A stretch of 64,000 nt of DNA from Streptosporangium carneum. GTDB lineage: Bacteria; Actinomycetota; Actinomycetes; Streptosporangiales; Streptosporangiaceae. Made by a program: the position numbers and the translations under genes. The DNA lies in contig NZ_BSEV01000001.1 of the NCBI RefSeq assembly GCF_027922005.1, positions 707,638-771,637 on the forward strand, in the 5' to 3' direction. Under the pieces are notes generated by a model that did not search any database, was not told where the DNA came from, and was given only the letters and a program-made list of their open reading frames with translations. Positions 50,514 to 59,669 of this stretch are shown here, in pieces (positions within the stretch are counted from its first letter, which is position 1; each line of letters opens with the position of its first letter).

Positions 50514-51640
50514 CAAGCACCTCTACCGCGGAGCATTCGAACCAGCGGCCCGACTACCGCTCGGCGCAGCACGCGCGCCAGACGGGGCCGGCCAGTCAAC
50601 CGGCGCGTCAGCCAGGGACCGACCCGGCGATAGACGAAGTCTATGGCTCGCATCACTGTCCGCTCCTCGGCCAGATGACGGTTCCGCCAGGATCGCAGCC
50701 ACACCAGGTCAGGGTGATAGATGGCGCCGCACAGGATCAACGTCAGGGGACATTGTGTACAGCTGAGCTTGAGGATCTCCTTCGTCATTGCATCCCGGCA
50801 AACCGCGCAGAAGGGTGTCGGGGGAGTCACGGTGCGCATCGCGCAGTCGTGCTCCGAGCGATAGACGCCGCAATGGCTGTACAGCGCCCCCTCGAACAGG
50901 CCCACCGTGCCGGGCGGGTATTTACTCGGCGTCCCTTTGTTAGATGTGGTGCAGGTCTGATCGGCTTTCAACTTGGGCAGCGAACCTATAGCGGGCGCGA
51001 GGTGGTGGCGCCACTTCAGTTTGGATTGGTCAGTCTCGATCGTGACGTTGGGCTGAGGTGGTTCTTCACCACTGGCGTAGCGGTCGGGACCGTCATAGTC
51101 GTACTCGTCGGCGAGCCCCAAGACATGGCCCAGTTCGTGAGCGACCACCTCCTTCAGGTTAGCCGTCAGTGAGACAGCGGCGACCTGCCCCACCTTTGCC
51201 CCGCCCTCCAGCGTCGAGTTGACGAGCACCACGATCGCCTCCCAGTCGGCCACCTCGTCGTTCACCGTGTCCAGCACGAGGTCGTTATCAACCGTGAGCA
51301 CACGCCGTCTAGTGTCATCTCCGCAGCGAGTTGCATCGAAGTACGTCCGCCGGAGCGCCCCGGTGCCGCCGATATCCTCATTCCCACAGGCTTTGGGGTC
51401 GTCCACACCGCGCTCGGTCGAATGCACGTCGATCCGGTGGACGTTGATGAGGCCCCATAGCGTCGTGAAGGGCTCAATCGCCCTGAGACCATTTACCACC
51501 TCATCGACTTTGGTGTGGTAAAACTCCATATCCTCCGCCAGGAACCCATCTCCTAGAATCACCAAGGTCCAGCGGAAGCGGTCATCCCCATGATCGACGA
51601 TCTTCTTTTTGGTGTCGACCAAGCCGTCTGAGGCGCCCAT
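50513..51640 (-). CDS. M64-type (IgA peptidase-like) zinc metallopeptidase
   Basis: 375 residues from the ATG at 51640. The zinc motif is HELGHVLGLADEYDYDGPD at about residue 168, preceded by RWTLVILGDGFLAEDMEFYHTKVDEVVNGL and ACGNEDI...TYFDATRC, all features of peptidase family M64. A Cys-rich region follows (HCGVYRSEHDCAMRT, PFCAVCRDAM). The last 60 residues are basic (RRVGPWLTRRLTGRPRLARVLRRAV). No signal peptide is visible, unlike secreted M64 members, so it may act inside the cell or leave by another route. Confidence 0.9.
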   Translation of the reverse strand: MGASDGLVDTKKKIVDHGDDRFRWTLVILGDGFLAEDMEFYHTKVDEVVNGLRAIEPFTTLWGLINVHRIDVHSTERGVDDPKACGNEDIGGTGALRRTYFDATRCGDDTRRRVLTVDNDLVLDTVNDEVADWEAIVVLVNSTLEGGAKVGQVAAVSLTANLKEVVAHELGHVLGLADEYDYDGPDRYASGEEPPQPNVTIETDQSKLKWRHHLAPAIGSLPKLKADQTCTTSNKGTPSKYPPGTVGLFEGALYSHCGVYRSEHDCAMRTVTPPTPFCAVCRDAMTKEILKLSCTQCPLTLILCGAIYHPDLVWLRSWRNRHLAEERTVMRAIDFVYRRVGPWLTRRLTGRPRLARVLRRAVVGPLVRMLRGRGA

Positions 51641-51641
51641 G

Positions 51642-52079
51642 TCAGCCCAGAGGCTCCTCTCGAAGCGGGAACCGACCCAGCTCGACCGGCACATGGCCAG
51701 GCAGATCATCCCGCATCACCGCCCGCAGGGCCGATGGCAGCGCGTCCGGCTGTGCGAGGAGTACGACCTCGCGGGCGAGCTCGTCGAGAGGAACGATGAC
51801 ACTGAATGCGCCTGAAGTCAGACGGTTGGGCACCGTGGAGGCCCCTTCCGAGCCACCGAAGATCTCGATCGTTGCCGGCATGGCGCTGGGCACCGCCTGG
51901 CGATATATCACCTGGCCCTCAAGGGTGTGCAGCTCGGCCGTCACCGCGTCGGCCCGCAACTGGACCGTTGTGTCCTCTCCCTCCGGCGCGGCTTTACCGA
52001 CCGGCGTCCGGGACCTCAACCGGATGCCCTTGGTGTCGTAGGCGAACGTGAGCCTCACGGCTGGTGTTCCGACAGCCAT
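51642..52079 (-). CDS. Small beta-rich protein, first gene of the DUF6603/M64 operon
   Basis: 145 residues from the ATG at 52079 with GGAGGG upstream. VGTPAVRLTFAYDTKGIRLRSRTPVGKAAP, then strands and SGAFSVIVPLDELAREVVLLAQP. Ends two bases before the M64 gene start region, so co-translated. It may be an inhibitor or chaperone of the peptidase, which is speculation. No family recognised. Confidence 0.7.
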   Translation of the reverse strand: MAVGTPAVRLTFAYDTKGIRLRSRTPVGKAAPEGEDTTVQLRADAVTAELHTLEGQVIYRQAVPSAMPATIEIFGGSEGASTVPNRLTSGAFSVIVPLDELAREVVLLAQPDALPSALRAVMRDDLPGHVPVELGRFPLREEPLG

Positions 52080-52335
52080 CACGCCCTCCTAATGGCCATT
52101 TGTATGGGCCGTTGTACTCCATCATAGGGTCGGGCAACTATTCGTGACGTTAGATATAGGTAAAGACAGGCAGGTGAACGAACAGGATGAGCGGCGTGAG
52201 AAGCGCCTACAGTTTCCTCACTTCTGCCGTTCTCTGCTCATGGGCTAGGGCGACGCGCAAAAGGCTGTCCAAACCGTGCGGGATTTCATTGCTAAGACTA
52301 TGGTTGCTGACGCCACACGCTTGGCGTGCGACCAA
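52080..52335. promoter_or_regulatory. Upstream region of the DUF6603/M64 operon
   Basis: 256 bp, lower GC than the flanks (for example around 52120-52180), without a gene. It should hold the operon promoter; no clear -35/-10 pair was fixed. Confidence 0.4.
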
Positions 52336-53156
52336 TTAGCTCGTATAGGTCCTCCTGATCCCGAGTGATGGCGCGAAATGCCGAAGAGGTGAAGCCTCCC
52401 ACCGGACCGGAGCACCCACGGTCACATTGCCCGCGTTGTCGGGGCCGGGCAGGTTGGTGGCCAAGTACCAGGTGGCCTTGTCGGGCAAGGTGGCCGGGTC
52501 GGTGGTGGCGACCACCAGCCGGGTGGCACCGTCCGGACCCCAAAAGCCCAGCCTCGCCTCGGCGGCCCACCACATCTCGGTGTGTCCGTCGCGTAAGCGG
52601 CGGTGCATCGGCGTCCAATCCCCGGGATCATTCGGGTCGGCGCAGGCCAGCACGGCGGCGGCCTCACGCGGGGTGTAGGCATCCGCGCCGTAGGCCCAGA
52701 CACCGTGCCGCGGGCGCACCGCCACCACCCAGCCCAGTCCTGCCCGGCGCAGCTCAGCGCGGAAATCGTCCAGGTCGCCATAGGCGCAGTCGGCCAGCGC
52801 CGCACGAAACCGCACCCCGGTCGCGACCGCGCGGCGGCCAGCTCGACGGGGATCTTCCACTTGGTACGGAAGACCGGGTCGCTCTTACCACGCGCGAAAT
52901 GACGGGCCGGGGTGTAGGGCTGGGCGTGCAGCGGATAGTAGAGCCGCTCATCGGCCCATAGCGTGCTCACCGTCACCACGCCGTTGTCAGTCTTGCCGAC
53001 TCGGCCAAGCCATTGGCGGCCCACATGCGCGGTGGCCGTGCCGTCTTTGCGGTCGCCGCTGTCATCGATCACCAGCACCCCACCCGCGTGCGGGACGGTC
53101 ACCGGCTCGGCCAGCAACAGCTCCAGGCGCCGGGTATTGACCCGATCTGGATCTCA
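52336..53156 (-). pseudogene. IS701-type transposase, truncated and frameshifted
   Basis: The DDE core begins near 53140 (LLLAEPVTVPHAGGVLVIDDSGDRKDGTATAHVGRQWLG) and runs VSTLWADERLYYPLHAQPYTPARHF. Near 52850 the frame changes; the rest (VRFRAALADCAYGDLDDFRAELRRAGLGWVVAVRPR... and LPDKATWYLATNLPGP) is in another frame to 52336. The N-terminal ~100 residues and the C-terminus are missing. An IS remnant at the right end of element B. Confidence 0.85.
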
Positions 53157-53465
53157 GCACGATTCGGACAGGAAATACTGCAGCCGCTGCGCCGCCGCGC
53201 TCTTGGATCCGGTCACCGACATGATCAGCCCGCTGACAGATGAAGGGTCAACGCCGGCGGGTAGGACGAGCCGGGCGGTGAACTGGCCGTCGCTGTCGAG
53301 GTCCTCGCGCACCTCCAGGGCCTGGGTCTCCTCAGGTAGGCCGGTGGCCCAGTCGAGCACGGCGCGCAGCAGCTCGGCGTGCTGGGCGGTGGTCAGCTCG
53401 CGGCCGCGCGCCAGCGGCGCGCGGGTGCCGCCGCGCAGCGGGACGGCCAGCGCCTGGATGGTCAC
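53154..53465 (-). CDS. Hypothetical protein, probably a fragment
   Basis: 103 residues from a GTG at 53465; the frame reads protein-like up to a stop near 53520 (LDAGGHSCIGALDGV), so the true start is unclear. Contains ELTTAQHAELLRAVLDWATGLPEETQALEV. The C-terminus meets the truncated IS701 gene. No family recognised. Confidence 0.45.
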   Translation of the reverse strand: MTIQALAVPLRGGTRAPLARGRELTTAQHAELLRAVLDWATGLPEETQALEVREDLDSDGQFTARLVLPAGVDPSSVSGLIMSVTGSKSAAAQRLQYFLSESC

Positions 53466-53639
53466 GCCGTCGAGGGCGCCGATGCAGCTGTGTCCGCCGG
53501 CGTCGAGTCGGCGCAGCGGCTAGCCTGTCCGGGAGGCGAGCGTGCGGGGCAGGGAGGCCTGCTCGGCCTCGCGCAGGCGCAGGGACGCGAGGGTTAGGGT
53601 GATCGGCGGCAGAAACCGCTCGTGTGGGCTGCAGGTGAC

Positions 53640-53700
53640 GGGGTCATGTCCACGGACGTGGTGTACAGCAGCGCCGTACAGCAACGCTGCCTTACGGGAT
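53640..53700. repeat. Candidate integrase arm sites, right end of element B
   Basis: GTACAGCAGCGC and CGTACAGCAACGC stand in tandem at about 53660-53690, matching the pair at 17524-17550 by att core 1. 53520-53770 holds no gene. Confidence 0.55.
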
Positions 53701-53769
53701 CACGCCGCTCCAACCAGCATCCACCGCTTCACCAGCGCGGGAAGCCGCTGACCAGACCTCTGCTCTTCC

Positions 53770-53813
53770 CTACGGATCAGAAGGTTAGGGGTTCGAGTCC
53801 TCTCGGCCGCGCA
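53770..53813 (+). repeat. att core 2: 3' half of tRNA-Arg(ACG), junction of elements B and C
   Basis: Perfect 44-bp copy of 17433-17476. Sequence to its left (CTGCTCTTCC) cannot form the tRNA 5' half or pair with the anticodon 3' stem TCAGA, so this too is a fragment. It is the attR of element B and attL of element C; the integrase of C lies 60 bp to the right. Confidence 0.9.
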
Positions 53814-53818
53814 AGCGC

Positions 53819-53868
53819 AGAAAGGCTCCTGAGCAGGGATTATCCGCTCAGGAGCCTTTCTTCTTTTG
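53819..53868. terminator. Terminator hairpin right of att core 2
   Basis: AGAAAGGCTCCTGAGC (53819-53834) and GCTCAGGAGCCTTTCT (53846-53861) form a perfect 16-bp stem followed by TCTTTT. It can end the tRNA transcript rightwards and the integrase transcript leftwards. Confidence 0.85.
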
Positions 53869-53872
53869 TGGC

Positions 53873-55084
53873 TCACCCGGTCTCCTCGGCGTCCGTGGGA
53901 GCCAACCTGGGAGCCAAAGGCACCGGCCTGCTCAGCAGAACACCGGAGATCGCCTCCGTCGCCGCGCGCTTGTCGCCTTCCATCAGGTGCCCGTAGACAT
54001 CCTTCGTGATCGCGATGCTCGCGTGCCCGAGGACGTCGGAGACCACGTGCAGTGGTGTGCCCTGGGCGAGCATGAGCGAGGCCCCGGAGTGCCGTAGCTC
54101 GTGCGGGTGCCAGTGGCCGAGCCCGGCCTTCCGGGCGAGCTTGGAGAACAGGTGGGAGAAGGTGTCGGGGTCGGACGGATTGCCGAAAGCGGTCGGGAAG
54201 ATCAGCCCGTGCTCGGTCCACTCCTGTCCGGCCTGAAGGCGTTCTCTGTTGTGCGCGCTCCTGTGCTGCCTGAGCGCGTCGACCAGCTCGGGAGTCAGGC
54301 AGAGCGTCCGGCGTGACTTGCGGGTCTTCAGCTCGGAGATCACGAGCTTGGTCTTGCGGTCGGTGTCGGCATCGCGGTTCTTGACCCGCTTCACCGCGTG
54401 TGTCACGCGCAGCGTTCGCGCTTCCGAGTCGAAGCCGCTCCACATCAATCCGAGCGCCTCACCGCGGCGGAGCCCGAAGACGAGGGAGAGCAGGACGAGC
54501 GTCCCCATCCGATGTTCGGCGACCTGGTCGAGGAGCATGCGGGACTGGTCGACTGTGAGCGTCCTGCCCTCGTCGGTGTTGATCCGGGGAGGCATGGACA
54601 GCGCCGCGACGTTGCGTGCGACCAGGCCCTCACGCTCGGCCTGCCCCAGCGCCTTACGGAGCACGGCCCGCATGATCCGGACGCTGTTGGGCTTGTAGGT
54701 CGCTCGCTTGGTCTGCCAGAGCGCGTCGACATGGGCGACGGTCAACGCGGTGAGCTTGTGCCGCCCGAGCCCCGGCTTGAGGTGGAGCCGTACCGTGTCC
54801 TCGTAGTCGTCCAAGGTCGAATCGGCGATGTGCCCGGGGAGCGTGGACAGCCACCGGTCGAGGAACGCACCTACGGTGATCTTGTCATCGGGGACCGGAA
54901 GTCCCTTGGCGATGCCCTCGCGGATCTTCTGGACCTTCTCCACGACCTCGGTCCGCGTCTTGCCGGAGACCTTCTTACGGAGGCGCTCTCCGCTCGGCCT
55001 GTAGCCGATGGAGATGGCACCGCGCCACCGGTCGCCGTCCTTGTAGATCGAGTCCTCGTTGCGGCCGCGTTTCTTCGTGCTCAT
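53873..55084 (-). CDS. int: Tyrosine recombinase (integrase) of element C
   Basis: 403 residues. Arm-binding N-terminus (RNEDSIYKDGDRWRGAISIGYRPSGER), core-binding domain (about 65-170) and catalytic domain: Arg in FGLRRGEALGL, HELRHSGAS, LGHASIAITKDVYGHL with the nucleophile Tyr. Only about 30% like the integrase of element B by eye and without its Cys-rich insert, so the two elements use different recombinases at the same tRNA core. Downstream of and overlapping xis. Confidence 0.95.
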   Translation of the reverse strand: MSTKKRGRNEDSIYKDGDRWRGAISIGYRPSGERLRKKVSGKTRTEVVEKVQKIREGIAKGLPVPDDKITVGAFLDRWLSTLPGHIADSTLDDYEDTVRLHLKPGLGRHKLTALTVAHVDALWQTKRATYKPNSVRIMRAVLRKALGQAEREGLVARNVAALSMPPRINTDEGRTLTVDQSRMLLDQVAEHRMGTLVLLSLVFGLRRGEALGLMWSGFDSEARTLRVTHAVKRVKNRDADTDRKTKLVISELKTRKSRRTLCLTPELVDALRQHRSAHNRERLQAGQEWTEHGLIFPTAFGNPSDPDTFSHLFSKLARKAGLGHWHPHELRHSGASLMLAQGTPLHVVSDVLGHASIAITKDVYGHLMEGDKRAATEAISGVLLSRPVPLAPRLAPTDAEETG

Positions 55085-55275
55085 GCTGCTTGCTCCTCTT
55101 CCAGATGCGCGACGAACTCGGCGAGCGCGGCGGAGGGAATCCTGCGAAGGGTGCCGACACGGACCGAGCGGAGCGCGCCCGATCGCATCAGCGCGTAGAC
55201 CGTGGTCCGGCCGATACCGAGAAGCTCCGCCGCCTTCTCCGGCCGGAGAAGCACAGGGGCGAGGTCATCGATCAT
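55081..55275 (-). CDS. xis: Excisionase / BldC-type HTH protein of element C
   Basis: 64 residues with a MerR-type HTH: LLRPEKAAELLGIGRTTVYALMRSGALRSVRVGTLRRIPSAALAEFVAHL. Overlaps the rep and int genes by four bases, in the standard AICE order. Confidence 0.92.
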   Translation of the reverse strand: MIDDLAPVLLRPEKAAELLGIGRTTVYALMRSGALRSVRVGTLRRIPSAALAEFVAHLEEEQAA

Positions 55276-57043
55276 GCCGCCTCCCTCAGTGCCGTGGTTG
55301 CCGAAAGGTCTGGGATGGGTCTGCCGTCGGCTCTGGCGCGTAGTTCGTCGAGCCGGGCGCGGGTTCGGTGGCGGTTGGCCACGCCGCGCAGCAGCCGGAC
55401 CGGCAGCGGGGTTCGGGTCGGGTCCTTGGTGGAGACCGGCCGCCAGACATAGCGGTGTGGGTCGGTCTCGATGTCGTCGGGCAGGCCGAGCATGTCGAGT
55501 ACCCAGGCCCGGCGATCAGCCTTGTGGTCGCGCAGGGTTTTGTTCGACCACTTGCGGGAGACCAGGACGCGGCGTCCGGCGTAGCCGAGGTGTTCGGCCT
55601 TGTGGGCCTTGGAACGGCACCGGCCCGGCGTCATGCCCGCCTTGGCGTCCTTGGGCTGGATGCCGTAGCGCAGCCAGTTGGCGCAGGTGGGGGAGCAGGG
55701 TTCGTAGCGCAGCGCCTCGACCAGCGGGCGGCGTGGTCCCGGCGGGCCCGGTTGACCGCTGCGCGGGCAGTCGACGCGGCCGGGGTCTCGTCGCCCTGCT
55801 CGTCCTCGTCGGGGTCGAGGTCGAGGGTGTCGCCCAAGCTTTTGGTGAGGTACTTGGTCAGGTAGCCGATCCGCTTGTGCGCGTCCGGTGACCCGGCCAG
55901 AAGGCCCTGCACGTCGACCTGGGCACCGAAGCGCATCACATGCAGGGGCTCGGCCTCGTCGTCCTGGTCGAGCCGGTCGAGGGCTTCGTGCCAGGTGGGC
56001 AGGAGTTCGCCGGTGGCGGGGTCGAGGTAGTCGCCGGCCTGCCCGTCCGGGTACGGCGCGGGCTGCTCGTCCCGCTCGGCCCAGACCGGCAGGTGATCGC
56101 CCTCAAAGCGCACCTCGTCGATGGAGGGCCACCACACCTGGTGATAGGTGGCGGCGGCGATGGCCTTGATCTCCGCACGCGGCAGGGTCCCGCGGATCGC
56201 CATGTGCAGGTGTGGCGCGAAGCGCTTCTGGGGTTCGACGGTGGCGAAGTACTGCACGTCGTATCCGGCGACCCTGCGCAGGTTCTGCACGAACCGGTCG
56301 ATGAGCTTGGAGAAGTGCAGTGCGTCGCGGGCCGCCGTCGCGTAGTCGTAGGTGGCCGGGTCGACGGGCACGCCCTGGCCGGGGCGGACCTTGCCGTAGG
56401 AGGGCAGGGTGAGGGTGACGAACAGCGAGGGCCGGAACACCTGCCCGTCCGGGGCGACGTAGGTTCGGCCCAGGGTGGTGTTCTGCCGGGCCCGCTTGGG
56501 AAGGTCCGGGGCGTCCTGGCGGCACCGGGTGGAGCGGGAGCGGCGGGGCGCGGTTCGGCCGCCGGTGACGTTGCCGCGCATCCCGGCGGCGTTGATCTCG
56601 GCGTCGATGCCCGCGATGGCCTCGTCCCAGTCGGCGGTGTCCTGACTATCACGCTCGGCTTGGTCGCGCTTGGCCTGGACGTCGGCGCGGAACTCGATCA
56701 GCCACCTCTGGTCATCGGTGGCCGGGTGCGGTTCGGCGACGGGTTCGGCGTCGAGGTGCCAGCCCTCGCGGCATTGAGCCTTGCGGAGCTGCTTGTTGCG
56801 CTGGGCGCAGGGCGGGCACTTGGCTTCGCTGGTGGTGCCGCAGGGGATGTCGAAGGGCTCTGAGGTGCCGGTGTGGGTGTCGAAGCGGCGTAGTTCGATG
56901 GGGCGGATGCAGACGCCGTTGAGTTTGGCGACTTCGACGGCGACGTCGAGGGCCAGGGGCAGGGTGTCGCGGACGGTGCGGGGAAGGGTGCGGTCGGCTC
57001 CGTTGGGGGGTGCAGAGGCGGACGGGTGGGCGGTGTCGGTCAC
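55272..57043 (-). pseudogene. Replication initiator of element C, split by a one-base frameshift
   Basis: The first part starts at a GTG (57043, GGAGG upstream) and holds Cys motifs (GTTSEAKCPPCAQRN), LFVTLTLPSYGKV, the HUH motif FAPHLHMAIRG and the tyrosine helix RIGYLTKYLTKSLGD. Near 55725 the frame shifts; the C-terminal 120-160 residues (LRYEPCSPTCANWLRYG..., HKAEHLGYAGRRVLVSRKW) continue in another frame to 55272. One added C restores one ~590-residue protein of the pSAM2 RepSA/rolling-circle class. If the shift is real, element C cannot replicate by itself. Confidence 0.85.
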
Positions 57044-57240
57044 CTGGCCTCCTTCCGGGGCGGGTCGAGGATGTCGGCGTGCAGCCGGTAGGCGTCGCTG
57101 TGGGGGTGCTTGTGCAGCCGGGCGGTGTTCAGGTCGATGATCACGACGACTTCGGCGAGGTCGGAGCCGTCGAGGGGCCGCAGCCGCCGGAAGGGCAGGG
57201 CGTCGATCTCGTCGGCGGTGCCGTGGATGGTGATTTTCAT
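57040..57240 (-). CDS. Small protein between tra and rep genes
   Basis: 66 residues: MKITIHGTADEIDALPFRRL then VVVIIDLNTARLHKHPHSDAYRLHADI. Overlaps rep and tra by single codons. Regular member of AICE backbones; function unknown. Confidence 0.65.
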   Translation of the reverse strand: MKITIHGTADEIDALPFRRLRPLDGSDLAEVVVIIDLNTARLHKHPHSDAYRLHADILDPPRKEAR

Positions 57241-58678
57241 CAGGCCACCTCGGGCAGCGGCAGGGTGTCGGCGCTGAACAGGGCGACCATGTCGCGGATG
57301 TCGTCGTCGGAGACGTAGGCGGCGCGGGCCCGGATCGGGTCGGGCGAGGTTTCCAGGCGGACGTAGGCGATGCCCGCGCCCTGTTCGGGGATCGGGGAGA
57401 TGTGGTCGGCCAGTGCGCCCCGGTCCCGGGAGCCGTCGCCGAGAATCATGTCGACCTGTTCGGACTCGTCGAGTCGGAGGGCGATCTTGTCGGGGAACAG
57501 GTTGCGGATGGTCAGCACGTCCTTGCGCGGGTCCTGGAGCGCCGCGAGTACCCCGACGCCGACCGCGCGACCTTGGGTAGTGAGCGTGGCCAGGGCGGCG
57601 ATGGTGCGGACCCGCAGGCCCTTGTCGGGCTGGTAGGCGGTGAGGAACGCCACCTCATCCACGACCACCAGGACGAACGGGTCCTCCATGGTGGGGACGT
57701 GGGTGCGCCTGACCCCGGCGAAGCGGCCCGCTCGTTCCTGCATGACCTTCACCGCGGCTTCCAGCAGTTCGACGCAGGCGAGCGGGTCGGCGGCGTAGTG
57801 GTCGCCGAACAGGTCCCGGCCGAAGCTCAGCTCCATGAGTTTGGGGTCCAGCGCCCAGATCTCGGCCAGGCCCACGCCGGCGGCGGGTAGCAGCCCTCGG
57901 ATCGTGGACCAGATCACCGAGCCCTTGCCCGCCCCGGTAGCGCCCGCGACCAGGACATGGGTGCCGTGGACCTTGAGCCGCCACGGAGTGCCGTCCTCGC
58001 AGCGGCCGATCTCCACCGGCCCCACCGACGCCACGGCCGGGATCGGGAGGGCGGGCAGCGGAACGGCCAGCGGGTCGCGGCGGGGAAGGTGAGCAGCAGC
58101 CGGCCGGACCGGGTGATGGTGACCCGGCAGGAGGCCGCGCCGAACCCGTGGGCCAGGTGTTCGACGCGGTCGGCCCAGTCGGTGACGGCCTGACCGGTGA
58201 GGATCTTGACGGTGACCAGGTCGGCCCACGAGGTGCACGAGACGGCCACCAGGTGAGGCAGGTATTCGCGCCCGCTGACCTGCCGCGCTAACCCGGAGAT
58301 GGTCATCACCGGTTGCCAGTGCCGCCGGTACACCCAGACCAGCCGCCAGAAGGCCAGCAGCCGCCAGCCGATCAGGTGCAGGAACGAGGGCCGGTGGATC
58401 AGCGCCCATCCGGTCGGGACGGCCAGCAGCAGGGCCACGACGCCGAGGCCGTATGGCCAGCCGTAGACGGTCCAGATCACGCCAGGCAGCGCGGCGACGG
58501 CCGAGGCGATCGGGTGCCGCCAGAGCAGGCGCATCAGACCGGCCAACAGCCGCCAGGCATAGATGACCAGGGTCACCAGAGCGGGGGTGCGGACGATGGC
58601 CGGACGGAACACGACAGCGGTGTCGGGGGTGGTGGAGACGAGGCGCTGTGCCTCGTCGCCGGGTAGCTTTTTGAACAT
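57240..58678 (-). pseudogene. FtsK/SpoIIIE-type conjugal translocase of element C, frameshifted
   Basis: From the ATG at 58678 the N-terminal part has four membrane segments (TLVIYAWRLLAGLMRLLW; AVAALPGVIWTVYGW; GLGVVALLLAVPTGWALI; IGWRLLAFWRLVW) and runs to RLLLTFP near 58085, where the frame shifts. The motor domain follows in another frame: Walker A in AGATGAGKGSVIWS, Walker B in FVLVVVDEVAFLT, then LFPDKIALRLDESEQVDMILGDG. One added C rejoins the ~480-residue protein. TraSA-like by order and motifs; non-functional if the shift is real. Confidence 0.87.
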
Positions 58679-58767
58679 TAGGCTGAAGACCTCTTCCTTG
58701 ATTGCGTGTCGGGAGAGAACCGAGGGGCCGCCGGGAGCTGCAACTTCCAGCGGCCCCGCTTACGTGG

Positions 58768-59100
58768 TCAGGCCGGGTCGTCGTCCCGGTTGGGCGAGGG
58801 CGCGGGAACGACGGCCTGACCGGTGTGCAGGCGCTCGCACTCGTCCCGGTAGCGGGCGGCGGCATCGGCGATCTCCCGGGCCAGGTCCAGGTCGGCGGAG
58901 GTGACCGGTCCGCCGCCGGTGGTGGAGATCGACAGCTGGCCCTCGGCACTGCCGATGCAGAGGTAGGGCCGGATGCCGTGGACGTTCATCGCGATGACCG
59001 ACAGTTCGGCGGTGTGGAAGGACACCCCGAGGCGGGTGTTTCCCTCGTGGATGGACGCGGTGACGTAGGTGTAGGGCCGGTAGTCGTCGTGGGTGCTCAT
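58768..59100 (-). CDS. Hypothetical AICE backbone protein
   Basis: 110 residues. Beta-rich first half (YVTASIHEGNTRLGVSFHTAELSVIAMNVHGIRPYLCIGS) and a helical part (DLDLAREIADAAARYRDECERL). Overlaps pra by four bases. No family recognised. Confidence 0.65.
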   Translation of the reverse strand: MSTHDDYRPYTYVTASIHEGNTRLGVSFHTAELSVIAMNVHGIRPYLCIGSAEGQLSISTTGGGPVTSADLDLAREIADAAARYRDECERLHTGQAVVPAPSPNRDDDPA

Positions 59101-59558
59101 GCTGCGATCTCCTTGCTGGTCGTGGTGCTGGCGGTGTCCTTGGCCGACGCCGAGGTGGTGGTGTGCTTGGTCGGGACGGCAGCCCTACGGGGAGCACGCA
59201 TGGCGCGGACCTTGATCGAGTAGGCGAGGCGTCCGGCGCCGTTGACGTAGGGGGTGACGGTGACGTTGTCGAACTCGACCGGGGTGAACGGCGAGTCGGG
59301 CAGCGGGGCCGGGGGAACCGGCTGGACGGTGGACAGGATCTTGACGGCGACGGTCTTCTGTCCGGCCTTCACCGTCGGGTCGGCGTCCATGACGGCGACC
59401 TGCCACACTGGGTCTCCGGTGAGCTTGTCGCGGGACTGGACGAACCGGCCGTTGGTGGAGGCGTCGAAGTCCTTGACGGGCTCGACGTCGCCGACGACGT
59501 AGCAGCCGTGCGGGAAGACCATGTCGAAGCTGACGGGGATGGGGCCTTGCAGAGCCAT
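59097..59558 (-). CDS. pra: Pra: activator of replication, integration and excision
   Basis: 153 residues from the ATG at 59558. MALQGPIPVSFDMVFPHGCYVVGDVEPVKDFDASTNGRFVQSRDKLTGDPVWQVAVMDADP is the signature of pSAM2 Pra homologs. In pSAM2, Pra turns on the rep-xis-int operon and is repressed by KorSA, whose homolog is the next gene. It is the first gene of the leftward operon here. Confidence 0.9.
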   Translation of the reverse strand: MALQGPIPVSFDMVFPHGCYVVGDVEPVKDFDASTNGRFVQSRDKLTGDPVWQVAVMDADPTVKAGQKTVAVKILSTVQPVPPAPLPDSPFTPVEFDNVTVTPYVNGAGRLAYSIKVRAMRAPRRAAVPTKHTTTSASAKDTASTTTSKEIAA

Positions 59559-59601
59559 GATGGCACTCCTCTGTCGTTTGACAGGCACTTAACCTGTCAT
59601 G

Positions 59602-59645
59602 TGCTTCGAGGATAAGAAAGCCCGCTTGGTAGGTCAAGTACCTAA
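59602..59645 (-). promoter_or_regulatory. Promoter/operator of pra
   Basis: On the minus strand TTGACC and TATCCT are 17 bases apart, a fair -35/-10 pair. The palindrome-like CTTGGTAGGTCAAGTACCTAAG covers the -35 box and is a likely KorSA operator. Confidence 0.65.
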
Positions 59646-59669
59646 GTGGGCTCGCGTGGTGAGACTTGT

